This document shows, piece by piece, positions 33,417 to 42,221 of a stretch of DNA of 64,000 nucleotides. The stretch is from Desulfosudis oleivorans (GTDB taxonomy: Bacteria; Desulfobacterota; Desulfobacteria; Desulfobacterales; SURF-7). The notes below the pieces were generated by a model. That model searched no databases, was not told the DNA's origin, and saw only the letters and a list, made by a program, of their open reading frames with translations. Numbering within the stretch: position 1 is the stretch's first letter; every line of letters begins with the position of its first letter. Both the position numbers and the translations under genes were made by a program. The DNA is taken from the NCBI GenBank assembly GCA_020723325.1, contig DYJD01000016.1, positions 62,001-126,000 of the forward strand. Direction: 5' to 3'.

Positions 33417-35151
33417 TGAATTCCTCTTCCAATTGTTGAAGCTGATAGGTGCGGCTGTAATATCCGTCCCTGCTCATTAAAATCTCATGGGTGCCGCTGT
33501 CGGTTACAACACCCTTTTCCATAACCATGATCCAATCGGCATGGCGCACGGCCGAAAGGCGGTGGGAAACCATGAAAATGGTTTTTTGGCCGCTGAATTC
33601 CTGCAGATGCCGGATGATGGCGGCACCGGTTTCCACATCCACCTGGCTGATGGGGTCATCCAGGAGCAGGATGCGGGCATCATGAAAAAGGGCCCGGGCC
33701 AGGGCGATGCGCTGTTTTTGTCCGCCGGAAAGCACGACCCCTTTCTCGCCCACAATGGTGTCGAGGCCGGCCGGCAGGGCGGCGATGGTATCCGTAAGCC
33801 GGGCCTTTTCCAGGGCCTGCCGGAGGCGCTCCGGGTCCACGGTGGTGGTAGCAAGGGTTATGTTATCCTGGATGGTGCCGGAAAAAAGAAAGGGCTCCTG
33901 GGGAACAAAGCCGATGGCCCTGCGAAGGTCGGCCAGGGGGATTTCCCGTAAAGGGCGCCCATCCAGGCTGATGTTGCCGCCGCGGATATCGTAAAGGCGC
34001 GGAATCAGCCGCAGCAGGGAAGTCTTGCCGCTGCCGGGGGGGCCTACAATGCCCAGGCTGCCGCCGGCAGGGATTTTGAAATCCACCTTGGAAACCACTT
34101 CCGGTCCGGCCGGGCCATAAGCAAAGGCGACATTTTCAAAAACCAGCGCTCCTTTGACGCTGCCGAGGGGCAAGGCCTGGGGCTGTTCCTGGATTTCCGG
34201 CCGGGTTTTAAGGATCACATTGATGCGGTCCAGGGAGGCGGCGCCCCGCTGCAGCAGATTGGTCACCCAACCCAGGGCCATCATGGGCCAGGTCATCAGA
34301 TTGAGGTAGTTGATGAAGGCCACGAAATCGCCGGTGGTGATGTCGCCGCAGACAGCCTGGCGGCCGCCTAGAAAAATGACGATGACCAGGGCCAGATTGG
34401 TGAAGAAAATCATCATGGGATAAAAAGAACCGGTGATGCGCACCAGGGCCAGGTTGCGCTGGATATAGGCCGAGGACATTTCCTGCAGCTTGCGGGCCGA
34501 TTCGTCCTCCAGATTGTAGGTTTTGACAATGCGGATACCGGCAAGGCGCTCCCGCACGGTTTCGGTCATTTCCGCAAAGGCGGCCTGAACTTCCTGGTAT
34601 TTGCGATGCATGCGGCGGCTGAAAAAGCGGGCGCTGAAGGCGATCAGGGGCATGGGCAACAGGGCGAAAATGGTGAGCTTGACATTGATATAGAACATGA
34701 AGCCGGCAGCCGCGGCGCCCAGGAAGACGGCATCGGTGAGGGCCACCATGCCCATGCCCACGGCCATGCGCACATGGGTGATGTCGTTGGTGGCGTGGGC
34801 CATGAGATCCCCGGTGCGGGTATGGTCGAAATAGGCCGGGGAAAGGCTCTGAATATGGTTGAAAAGCTGGTTGCGCAGGCCTTCTTCCACCCTACGGGAC
34901 ATGCCGATCAGGCACCTACGCCATACATAGCGCAGCAAGGCGATGAGCACGGCCACGGCCATGATATAGCCGGCATAGCCGCCCAGCTTCCAGAGGTCGA
35001 TATTCAGGCTGGTGAGGTCATCCACGGCCCATTTAATGAAACGGGGAATGAAAAGTTGCAGCGCATCCACGATTAAGAGGCACAGGATGCCTAGGATGAT
35101 CCGCTGGGAATTTTCTATGAAATAGGGTCGAATAAGTTGATAAGATCTCAT
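33391..35151 (-). CDS. ABC exporter subunit with degenerate ATP site (heterodimer partner A)
   Basis: 586 residues. Six-helix exporter transmembrane domain at residues about 15-300; ATPase domain with Walker A GPPGSGKTS (about 368), signature LSGGQKQRIALARAL (about 475) and Walker B ILLLDDPISQVD, where the usual catalytic Glu is Asp. That Glu-to-Asp change marks the degenerate subunit of heterodimeric type IV exporters. Paired with the gene at 31440, the consensus site would use the other subunit's Walker motifs and this subunit's signature. It is the first gene of the two-gene operon. The spacing to the ATG shows no strong Shine-Dalgarno. Confidence 0.92.
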   Translation of the reverse strand: MRSYQLIRPYFIENSQRIILGILCLLIVDALQLFIPRFIKWAVDDLTSLNIDLWKLGGYAGYIMAVAVLIALLRYVWRRCLIGMSRRVEEGLRNQLFNHIQSLSPAYFDHTRTGDLMAHATNDITHVRMAVGMGMVALTDAVFLGAAAAGFMFYINVKLTIFALLPMPLIAFSARFFSRRMHRKYQEVQAAFAEMTETVRERLAGIRIVKTYNLEDESARKLQEMSSAYIQRNLALVRITGSFYPMMIFFTNLALVIVIFLGGRQAVCGDITTGDFVAFINYLNLMTWPMMALGWVTNLLQRGAASLDRINVILKTRPEIQEQPQALPLGSVKGALVFENVAFAYGPAGPEVVSKVDFKIPAGGSLGIVGPPGSGKTSLLRLIPRLYDIRGGNISLDGRPLREIPLADLRRAIGFVPQEPFLFSGTIQDNITLATTTVDPERLRQALEKARLTDTIAALPAGLDTIVGEKGVVLSGGQKQRIALARALFHDARILLLDDPISQVDVETGAAIIRHLQEFSGQKTIFMVSHRLSAVRHADWIMVMEKGVVTDSGTHEILMSRDGYYSRTYQLQQLEEEFNGHRQHGF

Positions 35152-35393
35152 ATGTATTATTAAATCAAATTGTTATTTTATGCGCTGCAAAACCGGAGAG
35201 CCGGCCGGGGGGCCGGGCCTGCCGGATTCCTGAAAAAATTACCTATAGCATTGAAATAAAGGACTTGACAAACATAACCCGGTCGGAAGAGGATAAAAAT
35301 ATGGATGAGGAAGAAGGAGCATGATCGAACCACCACAAGTCTATTATGCCCCGCATTTACCCAAAAGAAATCGATTGAGAGGAGATTGCCCAC

Positions 35394-35594
35394 ATGGCGC
35401 AAGGTATTGTAAAATGGTTCAGTGACAAGAAAGGTTATGGGTTCATCGAGCAAGAGGGTGGGCCCGATGTTTTTGTTCATCATTCCAATATTAACGGCAC
35501 CGGCTTTAAGACCTTGGCCGAGGGTGCGCGGGTTACCTTCGAAATTGAAGATGGTAAAAAGGGGCCGACAGCAGTCAATGTAACCGTAGTATAG
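35394..35594 (+). CDS. Cold-shock domain protein
   Basis: 66 residues, the standard CspA length. RNP-1 is KGYGFIEQ (consensus KGFGFI) and RNP-2 is VFVHHSNI. It binds single-stranded RNA/DNA and melts structure as an RNA chaperone. GAGAGGAGATTG upstream of the ATG is a strong ribosome binding site. A TTGACA at 35265-35270 could be the -35 of a promoter with a long 5' leader of about 100 nt, as is common for cold-shock genes, but no good -10 is visible. A large inverted repeat follows the gene. Confidence 0.95.
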   Translation: MAQGIVKWFSDKKGYGFIEQEGGPDVFVHHSNINGTGFKTLAEGARVTFEIEDGKKGPTAVNVTVV

Positions 35595-35625
35595 CAGTAT
35601 ACCATCCATCGTATCCTGTTTCACG

Positions 35626-35690
35626 GCGCCTGAACGAGAACTCCCCCGCTTCGGGGGAGTTGGAAAGCCCCCTTCTTCGTTCAGGCGGGA
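35626..35690 (+). terminator. Nested inverted repeat after the cold-shock gene
   Basis: Outer arms GCCTGAACGAGAA and TTCTTCGTTCAGGC (one bulged T) enclose an inner perfect hairpin AACTCCCCCG-CTT-CGGGGGAGTT (35639-35661). No T-run follows, so it may stabilise the transcript end or act as terminator for either strand. Confidence 0.55.
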
Positions 35691-35779
35691 ATAAACCCGG
35701 GAGGGATTCAAGGCCCAAGGCCCATCCATTTTCCCATGTTTTGATATCCTGATGAGGGGGAGCAGGTCTTTTTTGCGCC

Positions 35780-36580
35780 TCAAGGACCCACCAGCATGGT
35801 TTCCCGTAAGGAAGCGATTACCTCCGGCACCACAGCGCCTTTTTCTTGCAGATACATTGCGGCACTGCCATAGGTTTTGCGGATATGCTCCAATACAAAG
35901 ACCATGGCCTCACGGGGGGCGGAAAGATAGGGGGCCACCAGTTGCGGGTCCACCCCCAGGGAGCGGATGTATTCGTTGATTTTAACAACGGTTTCGGCGA
36001 AATAATGATTGGATACGGCATGGTCCGCGATGATGGTCTCTTCCGGAACCCCCAACACCGATAGGATCAGGGCCGCGCAAACACCGGTGCGATCCTTGCC
36101 CGCCGTGCAATGAAAAAGCAAGGGGCGGCTGTCGGCCTCGGCCAGTCTTGTGACGATGGTTCCCCAGGTGCGGCCGTAGAATTCGATGTTGTTGCGGTAG
36201 GCGTCAATCATGAAAGTCGGTGTCAGCCAACTGGTGTCTTTTTGCTTCAGTCTTTCCATGGCCGTGACTGTATCGAAATCACTGCTCACCACCGGAAGCT
36301 GAAGATATTCCACCCCGTGTTCCGGCAGGCGGTCCGGCGCTTTGTGAACTTCCGCCGGGGCGCGCAGATCGCACACCAGTTTGAGGCCCATGACCTGGAG
36401 CTGTTCAAGATCCCTAACGCTCAGCCGGGCAAGACTGTCGGAGCGAAACACCTGGCCCCACTTGGTGCAACGGCCGTCCACGGTTTCATAGCCGCCGAGA
36501 TCCCGAAAGTTCACGGTTCCATCCAGGCGGATGCGCCGTTTTTCGTCCAGTTCATTGGGGCCGCTTTGTGTTTCCATCAT
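35780..36580 (-). CDS. Tyrosine-specific protein phosphatase, Y_phosphatase3 type
   Basis: 266 residues from the ATG at 36580; the frame is open upstream only to a TTG, and AAAAAGGGAAG lies at the right distance before this ATG. The family opens with NFRDLGGYETVDGR (the 'nfRDlGGy' block of bacterial tyrosine phosphatases such as LipA/MptpB). The catalytic loop is HCTAGKDRTG (C158, R164 in this numbering), i.e. CX5R. It hydrolyses phosphotyrosine or phosphoinositide-like substrates in related proteins. No kinase gene is adjacent. A REP copy lies just upstream (36625-36648). Confidence 0.88.
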   Translation of the reverse strand: MMETQSGPNELDEKRRIRLDGTVNFRDLGGYETVDGRCTKWGQVFRSDSLARLSVRDLEQLQVMGLKLVCDLRAPAEVHKAPDRLPEHGVEYLQLPVVSSDFDTVTAMERLKQKDTSWLTPTFMIDAYRNNIEFYGRTWGTIVTRLAEADSRPLLFHCTAGKDRTGVCAALILSVLGVPEETIIADHAVSNHYFAETVVKINEYIRSLGVDPQLVAPYLSAPREAMVFVLEHIRKTYGSAAMYLQEKGAVVPEVIASLRETMLVGP

Positions 36581-36624
36581 GCTACTTCCCTTTTTGTCCA
36601 AGTTGAATTATCCCATTCTCCATT

Positions 36625-36648
36625 GTGGGAGCGGCTTCCAGCCGCGAT
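36625..36648 (+). repeat. REP element, copy 3
   Basis: Core GCGGCTTCCAGCCGC with GTGG foot, between the phosphatase start and the carboxylase stop. Confidence 0.85.
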
Positions 36649-36685
36649 ACCGCCGCAAAGCAGATCAAAGCCGGAATCTCCTCTA

Positions 36686-38248
36686 TTAAAATTTGGTGGG
36701 CCAATTGGCCAAGCGATGCTCGCCGATCCCGCCGCTCCGGTCGCCCCGGGCGATTTCCAGGGCGCGGATGATATATGCGCGGGTCTCCGCCGGGTGGATC
36801 ACATCATGAATATGATGATGCCCGGCAGCGCCGAAGGGTGAGGCATCATCCACCATTTGCTGAAACAGGGCTTCCCATTCCGGCGAATGGCGCTGGTCGG
36901 CCGCGAGTTTGCCGCCGTAAACCACGTTGGTGGCAATGGCCGGGTCCACGAAACTCATTTCCGCCGTGGGCCAGGCCACCAGGAAATCAGCGCCGCAGCC
37001 CGAGCCGCACATGTTCCAGAAGGCCATACCGTAAGTCTTGCGCACGATCACGGAGATGCGCGGCACGGTGAGCAAGCCCAGGGCGTTCATGTAGTTCATG
37101 ACCTTGGCGGCGACGCGTTTGTGTTCGGCTTCCTTGCCCACCAGGAAGCCCGGGATGTCGTGAAAAAACAAGAGGGGGATGTTGAAGGAATCGCACAGGC
37201 ATAAAAAACTGATGACTTTGTCGATGCCGTCCGTATCCATGGCGCCGGCATTGAACATGGGTTGATTGGCCACCAAGCCCACCGCTTTTCCGCCCACCCG
37301 GGCCAGGGCCGTGATCACGGAGCAGCCAAAGCTAGGTTTAATGGGGAAAAGACTGCCCGTATCCACGATGCGGTTCAGGATTAAATGCATGTCATAGGTG
37401 CGGTTGCGTTTTTCCGGCAGAAAGTCCAGGATGGCATCCATGCCTTGGCCGGAGTCTTCCGGAACAGCCGCATCCGGCGGGCATTCACCGTTGTGGCAAG
37501 GCATATAGGACAGATAACGGCGGATGAGCGCAAAGCATTCGGCTTCGTTTTCCGCCACCCGGTCCACATTGCCGGTGATCTCGGCATGCACTGCCCAGCC
37601 CCCCAGTTCTTCGTCCGTGACCTTTTCCCCCAGGGCCAGCTCCAGCACCCGCGGGCCGGAAACCCCCATGGCGCTGCCTTTGACCTGGACCACGAAGTCG
37701 GACAAACAGGCCATCCAGGTGGGCATGCCGTAGCACTCCCCCATGATGGCCGTGATCATGGGGGTCTGGCGCACGCGGCTCATGATATGCAAGTAGGATT
37801 CAAAATGGCCGCCGCCGAAGGAAGCCAGGCCCCGGGCGCCCATGATGTCCGGCATGCGCGCCCCGCCGGCCTCGCCCAGATAAATGACCGGATAGCCTTT
37901 GCGGGCCGCCGTGATCTTCAGTTCCCCTTCCTTGCGGCCGGCGATGCGGCTGGAGGTGGCGGCCAGTACCGTAAAGTCATTGGCCGTGATCACCACCTGG
38001 CGCCCGTCGATTTTGCCGTAACCGCCCACCTTGCTGTCTGCCGGGGTCTTGTCTTCCAGGCCGGGCATGTCCGAATGGTTGAACATGCCGACTTCAAAAA
38101 ATGAACCTGGGTCCAGCAAAGCGTCGATGCGTTCCCGGGCCGTGAGACGGCCTTTGGCGTGCTGTCGTTCAATCTTTTCCGGCCCGCCCATTGCCAGGGC
38201 CTTGGCTTTTTTTTGTTCCAGGATTTGGATTTGTTCTTCAAAGGCCAT
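36686..38248 (-). CDS. Acyl-CoA carboxylase, carboxyltransferase (beta) subunit
   Basis: 520 residues from the ATG at 38248, preceded by AGGAG; the longer frame begins at a TTG and is less likely. The two crotonase-like halves of a biotin-dependent carboxyltransferase are present: KGRLTARERIDALLDPGSF at the start, YLGEAGGARMPD (first oxyanion region), GVSGPRVLE, and in the second half IPLLFFHDIPGFLVG, the signature of the acyl-CoA-binding site. The family includes propionyl-CoA carboxylase beta and the 12S subunit of methylmalonyl-CoA carboxyltransferase. No biotin carboxylase or biotin carrier gene is adjacent, so the partners are elsewhere. Biotin ligase (62876) would charge the carrier. 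The exact acyl-CoA is not determinable here. Confidence 0.9.
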   Translation of the reverse strand: MAFEEQIQILEQKKAKALAMGGPEKIERQHAKGRLTARERIDALLDPGSFFEVGMFNHSDMPGLEDKTPADSKVGGYGKIDGRQVVITANDFTVLAATSSRIAGRKEGELKITAARKGYPVIYLGEAGGARMPDIMGARGLASFGGGHFESYLHIMSRVRQTPMITAIMGECYGMPTWMACLSDFVVQVKGSAMGVSGPRVLELALGEKVTDEELGGWAVHAEITGNVDRVAENEAECFALIRRYLSYMPCHNGECPPDAAVPEDSGQGMDAILDFLPEKRNRTYDMHLILNRIVDTGSLFPIKPSFGCSVITALARVGGKAVGLVANQPMFNAGAMDTDGIDKVISFLCLCDSFNIPLLFFHDIPGFLVGKEAEHKRVAAKVMNYMNALGLLTVPRISVIVRKTYGMAFWNMCGSGCGADFLVAWPTAEMSFVDPAIATNVVYGGKLAADQRHSPEWEALFQQMVDDASPFGAAGHHHIHDVIHPAETRAYIIRALEIARGDRSGGIGEHRLANWPTKF

Positions 38249-38420
38249 GGGATCATTGCTCCTAAAATTCAAGTGTGCCGGGATCGCAATCGGGCCGTTT
38301 GCCCTGCTTATGATACATTCAGAAAGTCATGGGTGCAAATGTACCTGATTTTCAATCAGCGCGTCAATCACAAATAACGAACGCTCGCTCATTTAGGGGT
38401 CACATCTTAAATATTAATTA

Positions 38421-38449
38421 TTGACAAGCTCATGTTGCTAATTTAGTGT
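38421..38449 (+). promoter_or_regulatory. Candidate promoter of the RAYT gene
   Basis: TTGACA (38421-38426), 17-nt spacer, TAGTGT (38444-38449). It has a perfect -35 and a weak -10, just inside the left inverted repeat. Confidence 0.4.
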
Positions 38450-38510
38450 CCGAAAAGTATATGCTTTCTGAAAAAGCATGCTTTCCGGCAAATCAAACAG
38501 GCATTTTGGA

Positions 38511-39485
38511 ATGGCGCGACCTTTAAGAATAGAATTTTCAGGTGCATTCTATCACGTGATGAATCGCGGAATCACGGGAATAAATATATTCAGGAGTGAG
38601 AGAGACCGGGAAAAATTTTTAGAGTATGTCGGCAAAGCGGTGGGGCGCTATGATATCAAAGTGCATACCTATTGCCTGATGAACACACATTATCACCTTT
38701 TAATAGAAACACCCCATCCGAATCTAGGTCAGGCGATACAATGGATCAACGCAGCTTACTCCATGTATTTTAATAAAAAACGAAAACGCGCTGGTCATCT
38801 GTTCCAGGGGCGGTATAAAGCAGTGCTGGTGAATGCGGATGAATATTTACAGCAATTGTCCCGTTACATCCATCTCAATCCGGTGCGAGCGAAAATAGTG
38901 GGGCATTGCAAGGATTATCCGTGGAGCAGCTATCCGGTTTTCGGTGGTTATGTTGAGCCACCGGAGTGGTTGGAGATTGACTGGCTATTGTCACTGTTCG
39001 GAAAAGATGGGGGCAGGGCCAAAAGAAGATATCGTGATTTCATAGAGTCAGCTCAGAAGGAAGAGATTGTGAATCCGTTCGATGATATTATCGGCGGTTT
39101 TGTTTTGGGTCGAGCAGATTTTGTAGCGTGGGTGCAAAAGACATTTCTGGATAAAAATTTGAATGATAAGGAAGTACCACAGCTTAAAAAATTAAAATCT
39201 AGGCCACGGCCTGATGATCTAGTTCAAGCTGTTGCCGATGAATTCGGCTGTGGACGAGAAGCCATCCTGCAGAAGGGGAAAAAGAGGAATTTTGCACGGG
39301 ATGTGGCCATCTATTTATGTAGGGAGATGACGGGCGAAACCGGTGCCGCATTGGGTGGATATTTCGGTGGTATCTCAGGGGCCGGCATAGCAATTAGGCA
39401 TAGCCAGATTGCGAAGCAAATTGAAACCGATCGCATGCTCAAAGAGCGGGTGGATCAAATAAAAAAGAAAATATTTAATATTTAA
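38511..39485 (+). CDS. REP-associated tyrosine transposase (RAYT, Y1/TnpA-REP family)
   Basis: 324 residues from the ATG at 38511 ([20 protein letters not shown], the usual family start); an upstream in-frame ATG at 38478 is less likely. Signature blocks: [10 protein letters not shown], the HUH motif THYHLLIET (about residues 62-70), [26 protein letters not shown] and WSSYPVF. The C-terminal part (about 230-310) contains a helix-turn-helix-like region ([19 protein letters not shown]). RAYTs are single-copy, domesticated-looking HUH nucleases tied to REP palindromes. Five REP copies in this window make the link concrete. It sits in the same orientation as and directly before the sigma-54 activator gene. 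Confidence 0.92.
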   Translation: MARPLRIEFSGAFYHVMNRGITGINIFRSERDREKFLEYVGKAVGRYDIKVHTYCLMNTHYHLLIETPHPNLGQAIQWINAAYSMYFNKKRKRAGHLFQGRYKAVLVNADEYLQQLSRYIHLNPVRAKIVGHCKDYPWSSYPVFGGYVEPPEWLEIDWLLSLFGKDGGRAKRRYRDFIESAQKEEIVNPFDDIIGGFVLGRADFVAWVQKTFLDKNLNDKEVPQLKKLKSRPRPDDLVQAVADEFGCGREAILQKGKKRNFARDVAIYLCREMTGETGAALGGYFGGISGAGIAIRHSQIAKQIETDRMLKERVDQIKKKIFNI

Positions 39486-39496
39486 GATGTGACCCT

Positions 39497-40843
39497 ATGG
39501 ATGAGACCATTTATAAAGCAGTCTTGAATACGATCACTGAAAATGTGATCGTGATCGACAAAAATTTGACCATCATTTTTCAGAACCGGATCAACGAAAA
39601 GTTGTATGGCGCAAGGTTGGGGGAAAATTGTTACCAAGTTTATCGCGATCGTCGGGAACCCTGTACGGATTGCCCTATTTTGGATGTGCTGGCAGATGGA
39701 AAATCGCGTCGTAGTTTGCGGGATGTGGTTTTACCGAACGGCAGCATCCACTGGATCGAAATGAATTCATCTCCGTTGCGGGATGGAAGCGGAAACATCA
39801 TCGGCGCGGTAGAGGCCATTCACGATGTGACCGAGCAAATACGACTGAACGAGGAATGTCATACCCTGCGCCGTGAAATGCAGCGCCAGGCGCAATTTGA
39901 AAATATCGTTACGCAATCCAAGAAAATGAAAGCCATTTTTCGTCTGATTGAACGTGTCGCCGCCACCAACAGCACGGTCTTGATCACCGGTGAGTCCGGG
40001 ACCGGCAAGGAACTGGTGGCCAGGGCGATTCTGGCCAATTCGGATCGCCGGGAAAAGCCCTTTGTCTCGATCAATTGCGGGGCCATTCCGGAGAATCTGC
40101 TGGAATCGGAGTTGTTCGGCCATGTGAAAGGCGCCTTTACCGGTGCGGTTAAGGATCACCCGGGATTGATTGAAACCTGCAACGGCGCGACGCTTTTTTT
40201 GGATGAGGTCGGTGAAATTCAGCCGGCAATTCAGGTAAAATTGTTGCGTTTTCTACAAAGCGGCGAATATCGTAGAGTCGGTGACACCAAGGTGCGCAAG
40301 GTGGATGTGCGCATTCTTTGCGCCACGAATCGGGATCTGGAAACGGCTGTGAAAAACGGCACCTTCAGGGAAGATCTATTTTTCCGTTTGAGCGTGATCC
40401 CCATCTCCTTGCCGCCCTTGCGGGAAAGGCGGGAAGACATTCCATTGCTCGCCACCCATCTGTTCCAGCGTTTGAGCGACGCGCATCATCGTCATTCTTC
40501 AGGTATCGCCTCCCCGGCCTTAAAAATTTTGATGGACTACTCCTGGCCGGGAAATGTGCGGGAATTGGAAAATGCCATCGAATACGCCGTGCATTTGACC
40601 GATGACGGCAAGGCTATTGTGCCGGAACATCTGCCCCCCAAGATTGTGGGCGCTGCTGATATAGAACCCCTTTCCATACAATTTCTTTCTATTGAAGACT
40701 ATACCAAGCAATCCATTTATGCCCTGCAGGTGGACCATAGTGAGGAGCAGATCGCCCATAAACTCGGAATCAGCCGCAAGAATTTATGGGAAAAGCGCAA
40801 TCGCTGGCAGATCTTACGTCCGGCGCGCTGGGCGGTGGATTAA
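39497..40843 (+). CDS. PAS-containing sigma-54 enhancer-binding regulator
   Basis: 448 residues. The N-terminal PAS domain (residues about 5-118) has a cysteine pair, EPCTDCPI, at about 52-59, which could bind a metal or sense redox. The AAA+ domain has Walker A GESGTGKE (about 165), the sigma-54 contact loop GAFTGA (about 212), Walker B LFLDEVGE and arginine-finger region RRED. The C-terminal Fis-type HTH is [21 protein letters not shown]. The GAFTGA loop is intact, so it should activate sigma-54 RNA polymerase. No Shine-Dalgarno precedes the ATG because the RAYT right repeat ends 1 bp upstream, which may have altered expression. Paired palindromes and a -24/-12-like promoter follow before 41104, so the downstream operon is the likely target. 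Confidence 0.92.
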   Translation: MDETIYKAVLNTITENVIVIDKNLTIIFQNRINEKLYGARLGENCYQVYRDRREPCTDCPILDVLADGKSRRSLRDVVLPNGSIHWIEMNSSPLRDGSGNIIGAVEAIHDVTEQIRLNEECHTLRREMQRQAQFENIVTQSKKMKAIFRLIERVAATNSTVLITGESGTGKELVARAILANSDRREKPFVSINCGAIPENLLESELFGHVKGAFTGAVKDHPGLIETCNGATLFLDEVGEIQPAIQVKLLRFLQSGEYRRVGDTKVRKVDVRILCATNRDLETAVKNGTFREDLFFRLSVIPISLPPLRERREDIPLLATHLFQRLSDAHHRHSSGIASPALKILMDYSWPGNVRELENAIEYAVHLTDDGKAIVPEHLPPKIVGAADIEPLSIQFLSIEDYTKQSIYALQVDHSEEQIAHKLGISRKNLWEKRNRWQILRPARWAVD

Positions 40844-40896
40844 AGGAAATTGCTTTTGAATATGGTCCGAAGGCAGCCGTTTGAAACGGATTGGTT

Positions 40897-40945
40897 CGTT
40901 ACCATCGGTAACGCAAATTCCCGAAAAATGTTACGGATGGTAATT
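40897..40945 (+). promoter_or_regulatory. Two palindromes: candidate activator binding sites (UAS)
   Basis: CGTTACCATCGGTAACG (40897-40913) is a perfect 7+3+7 palindrome; TGTTACGGATGGTAATT (40929-40945) is a weaker copy. Their centres are 32 bp apart (about three helical turns) and the pair lies roughly 100-145 bp before the -24/-12 element, a normal distance for enhancer sites. Confidence 0.6.
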
Positions 40946-41040
40946 CAGCCTCCCCAGTCAGGAAATCTTCCCATTTCTCTTATTGAAAAAATATAGCCGG
41001 TTAGAAAATATCCCGTCTCCCTGGAACCTTCACTGGGCTT

Positions 41041-41056
41041 TGGCACGGGAAGTGTA
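41041..41056 (+). promoter_or_regulatory. Candidate sigma-54 (-24/-12) promoter
   Basis: TGGCACGGGAAGTGTA matches the consensus TGGCACGN4TTGCA except for two positions of the -12 block (T to G, C to T). The -24 GG is perfect. It lies 48 bp before the next start codon. Confidence 0.55.
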
Positions 41057-41103
41057 ATATTCATTTCCCATCAAATCAACAGTCCAACAAAAGGGGGATA
41101 TAT

Positions 41104-42192
41104 ATGCCACAACTATTTTCATGGGATGAACGGCTTGATTATCTGCGGCGCTATGGAAGTCATGCCACGGCCTATTCCACATTGCAGCCCGGTTTGGAAT
41201 ACTTTGATATGGAAACAGTGGGCTATATCGCCTACAAGCAGATCGGCACCTTTTGGAAAACAACCCATGTTCTGGGAGATCCGGTAGCCGACCCGGAAAA
41301 AAAGTCCGAGATCATCGACGCCTTTATCCAGGAATTTCATCGTTCAAATTTCTATCAGATTCAATCCGACACAGCCGTATATCTGCATGCCGCGCATGGG
41401 TATTGCATGAACGAATGCGGACTCGAGTCCGTTATTCCAATTGAAAATTTCAGTCTGGAAGGCAGGAAAATGCAGGATATCCGGCGCTATCGCAATGTTT
41501 GTGAGCGCAGCGGCGTGCGGGTTTTTGAGAGCAGCATTGCCGCCATCGGCGCCGCCGTCTTGCAGCGCATCTCAGCCGAATGGATGCGCAGCAAGATCGT
41601 CAGCGGCAATGAATTGGCTTTTTTGGCCCGGCCTTTGACAGCGTGGGATGAGCCGGATGTCCGCTGTTTTTTTGCCCGGAAAGATGAGGAGATCATCGGT
41701 TTTGCCGTTTTCGATCCGATCTACCAAAATCAACGCATCGTGGGATACCAGAATGTGATCCAGCGGGCCAAAAATAATGTGCCCAAAGGAACCCTGGATT
41801 ATATCAACCTGCATGTGATTGAACAGTTTAAACACGAAAAGAAAGGCTTTCTCAGCTTGGGGCTTGCGCCGCTTGTCGCCATGGAGCGGTTGCCGGGTTT
41901 TGACAGTCCCTTCATTCACCTGCTTTTCAAAACTTTCTATGAGAAAGGAAATTTCATGTATGGCTTTAAAAGATTGGAGTTTCATAAGGAAAGATACCGG
42001 GCGATCAAGCGGAAAAATTATTTTTCAAGCCATTCCGCCTTTCCCATCAAGGATATCTTGGACGGCTATATGCTATGCCGGGTGCTCACCTTCAAAAATA
42101 TGTGGGAGCTGGTAAAGAAGCAAATTGCAGCCATCCGGCCGGGGCGCTGGTCTGCACCCGTTTTTCCAAAGACAAAGATGGCCTTACAGTAG
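41104..42192 (+). CDS. DUF2156-type (MprF C-terminal-like) GNAT protein
   Basis: 362 residues. The sequence follows the DUF2156/phosphatidylglycerol lysyltransferase C-domain pattern: RYGSHATAYSTLQPGLEYF near the start, IAYKQIGTFWKTTHVLGDPV, a helical insert, and the second GNAT half with IVGYQNVIQRAKNNVPKGTLDYINL and MYGFKRLEFHKERYRA. No membrane helices precede it, unlike full MprF. The family transfers aminoacyl or other acyl groups from tRNA or CoA donors; the acceptor here is unknown. AAAGGGGG is the ribosome binding site. It is the first gene of a three-gene operon with the Fe-S and corrinoid proteins (29 bp to the next start), probably under the sigma-54 promoter at 41041. Confidence 0.78.
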   Translation: MPQLFSWDERLDYLRRYGSHATAYSTLQPGLEYFDMETVGYIAYKQIGTFWKTTHVLGDPVADPEKKSEIIDAFIQEFHRSNFYQIQSDTAVYLHAAHGYCMNECGLESVIPIENFSLEGRKMQDIRRYRNVCERSGVRVFESSIAAIGAAVLQRISAEWMRSKIVSGNELAFLARPLTAWDEPDVRCFFARKDEEIIGFAVFDPIYQNQRIVGYQNVIQRAKNNVPKGTLDYINLHVIEQFKHEKKGFLSLGLAPLVAMERLPGFDSPFIHLLFKTFYEKGNFMYGFKRLEFHKERYRAIKRKNYFSSHSAFPIKDILDGYMLCRVLTFKNMWELVKKQIAAIRPGRWSAPVFPKTKMALQ

Positions 42193-42221
42193 CAAACGAA
42201 AAATATTACGGAGAAAAACCA

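Larger units (their letters stand above)
38396..39496 (+). mobile_element. RAYT element bounded by 19-bp perfect inverted repeats
   Basis: Left end GGGTCACATCTTAAATATT (38397-38415) and right end AATATTTAAGATGTGACCC (39477-39495) are perfect reverse complements. The transposase stop codon (39483-39485) is inside the right repeat, and the next gene starts 1 bp after it. No target-site duplication is obvious. Confidence 0.8.

Noticed and set aside
35178-35783. A 201-residue minus-strand reading frame opposite the cold-shock gene
   Set aside because: It covers the highly conserved cold-shock gene and the nested hairpin in antisense, has no family resemblance and no ribosome binding site.
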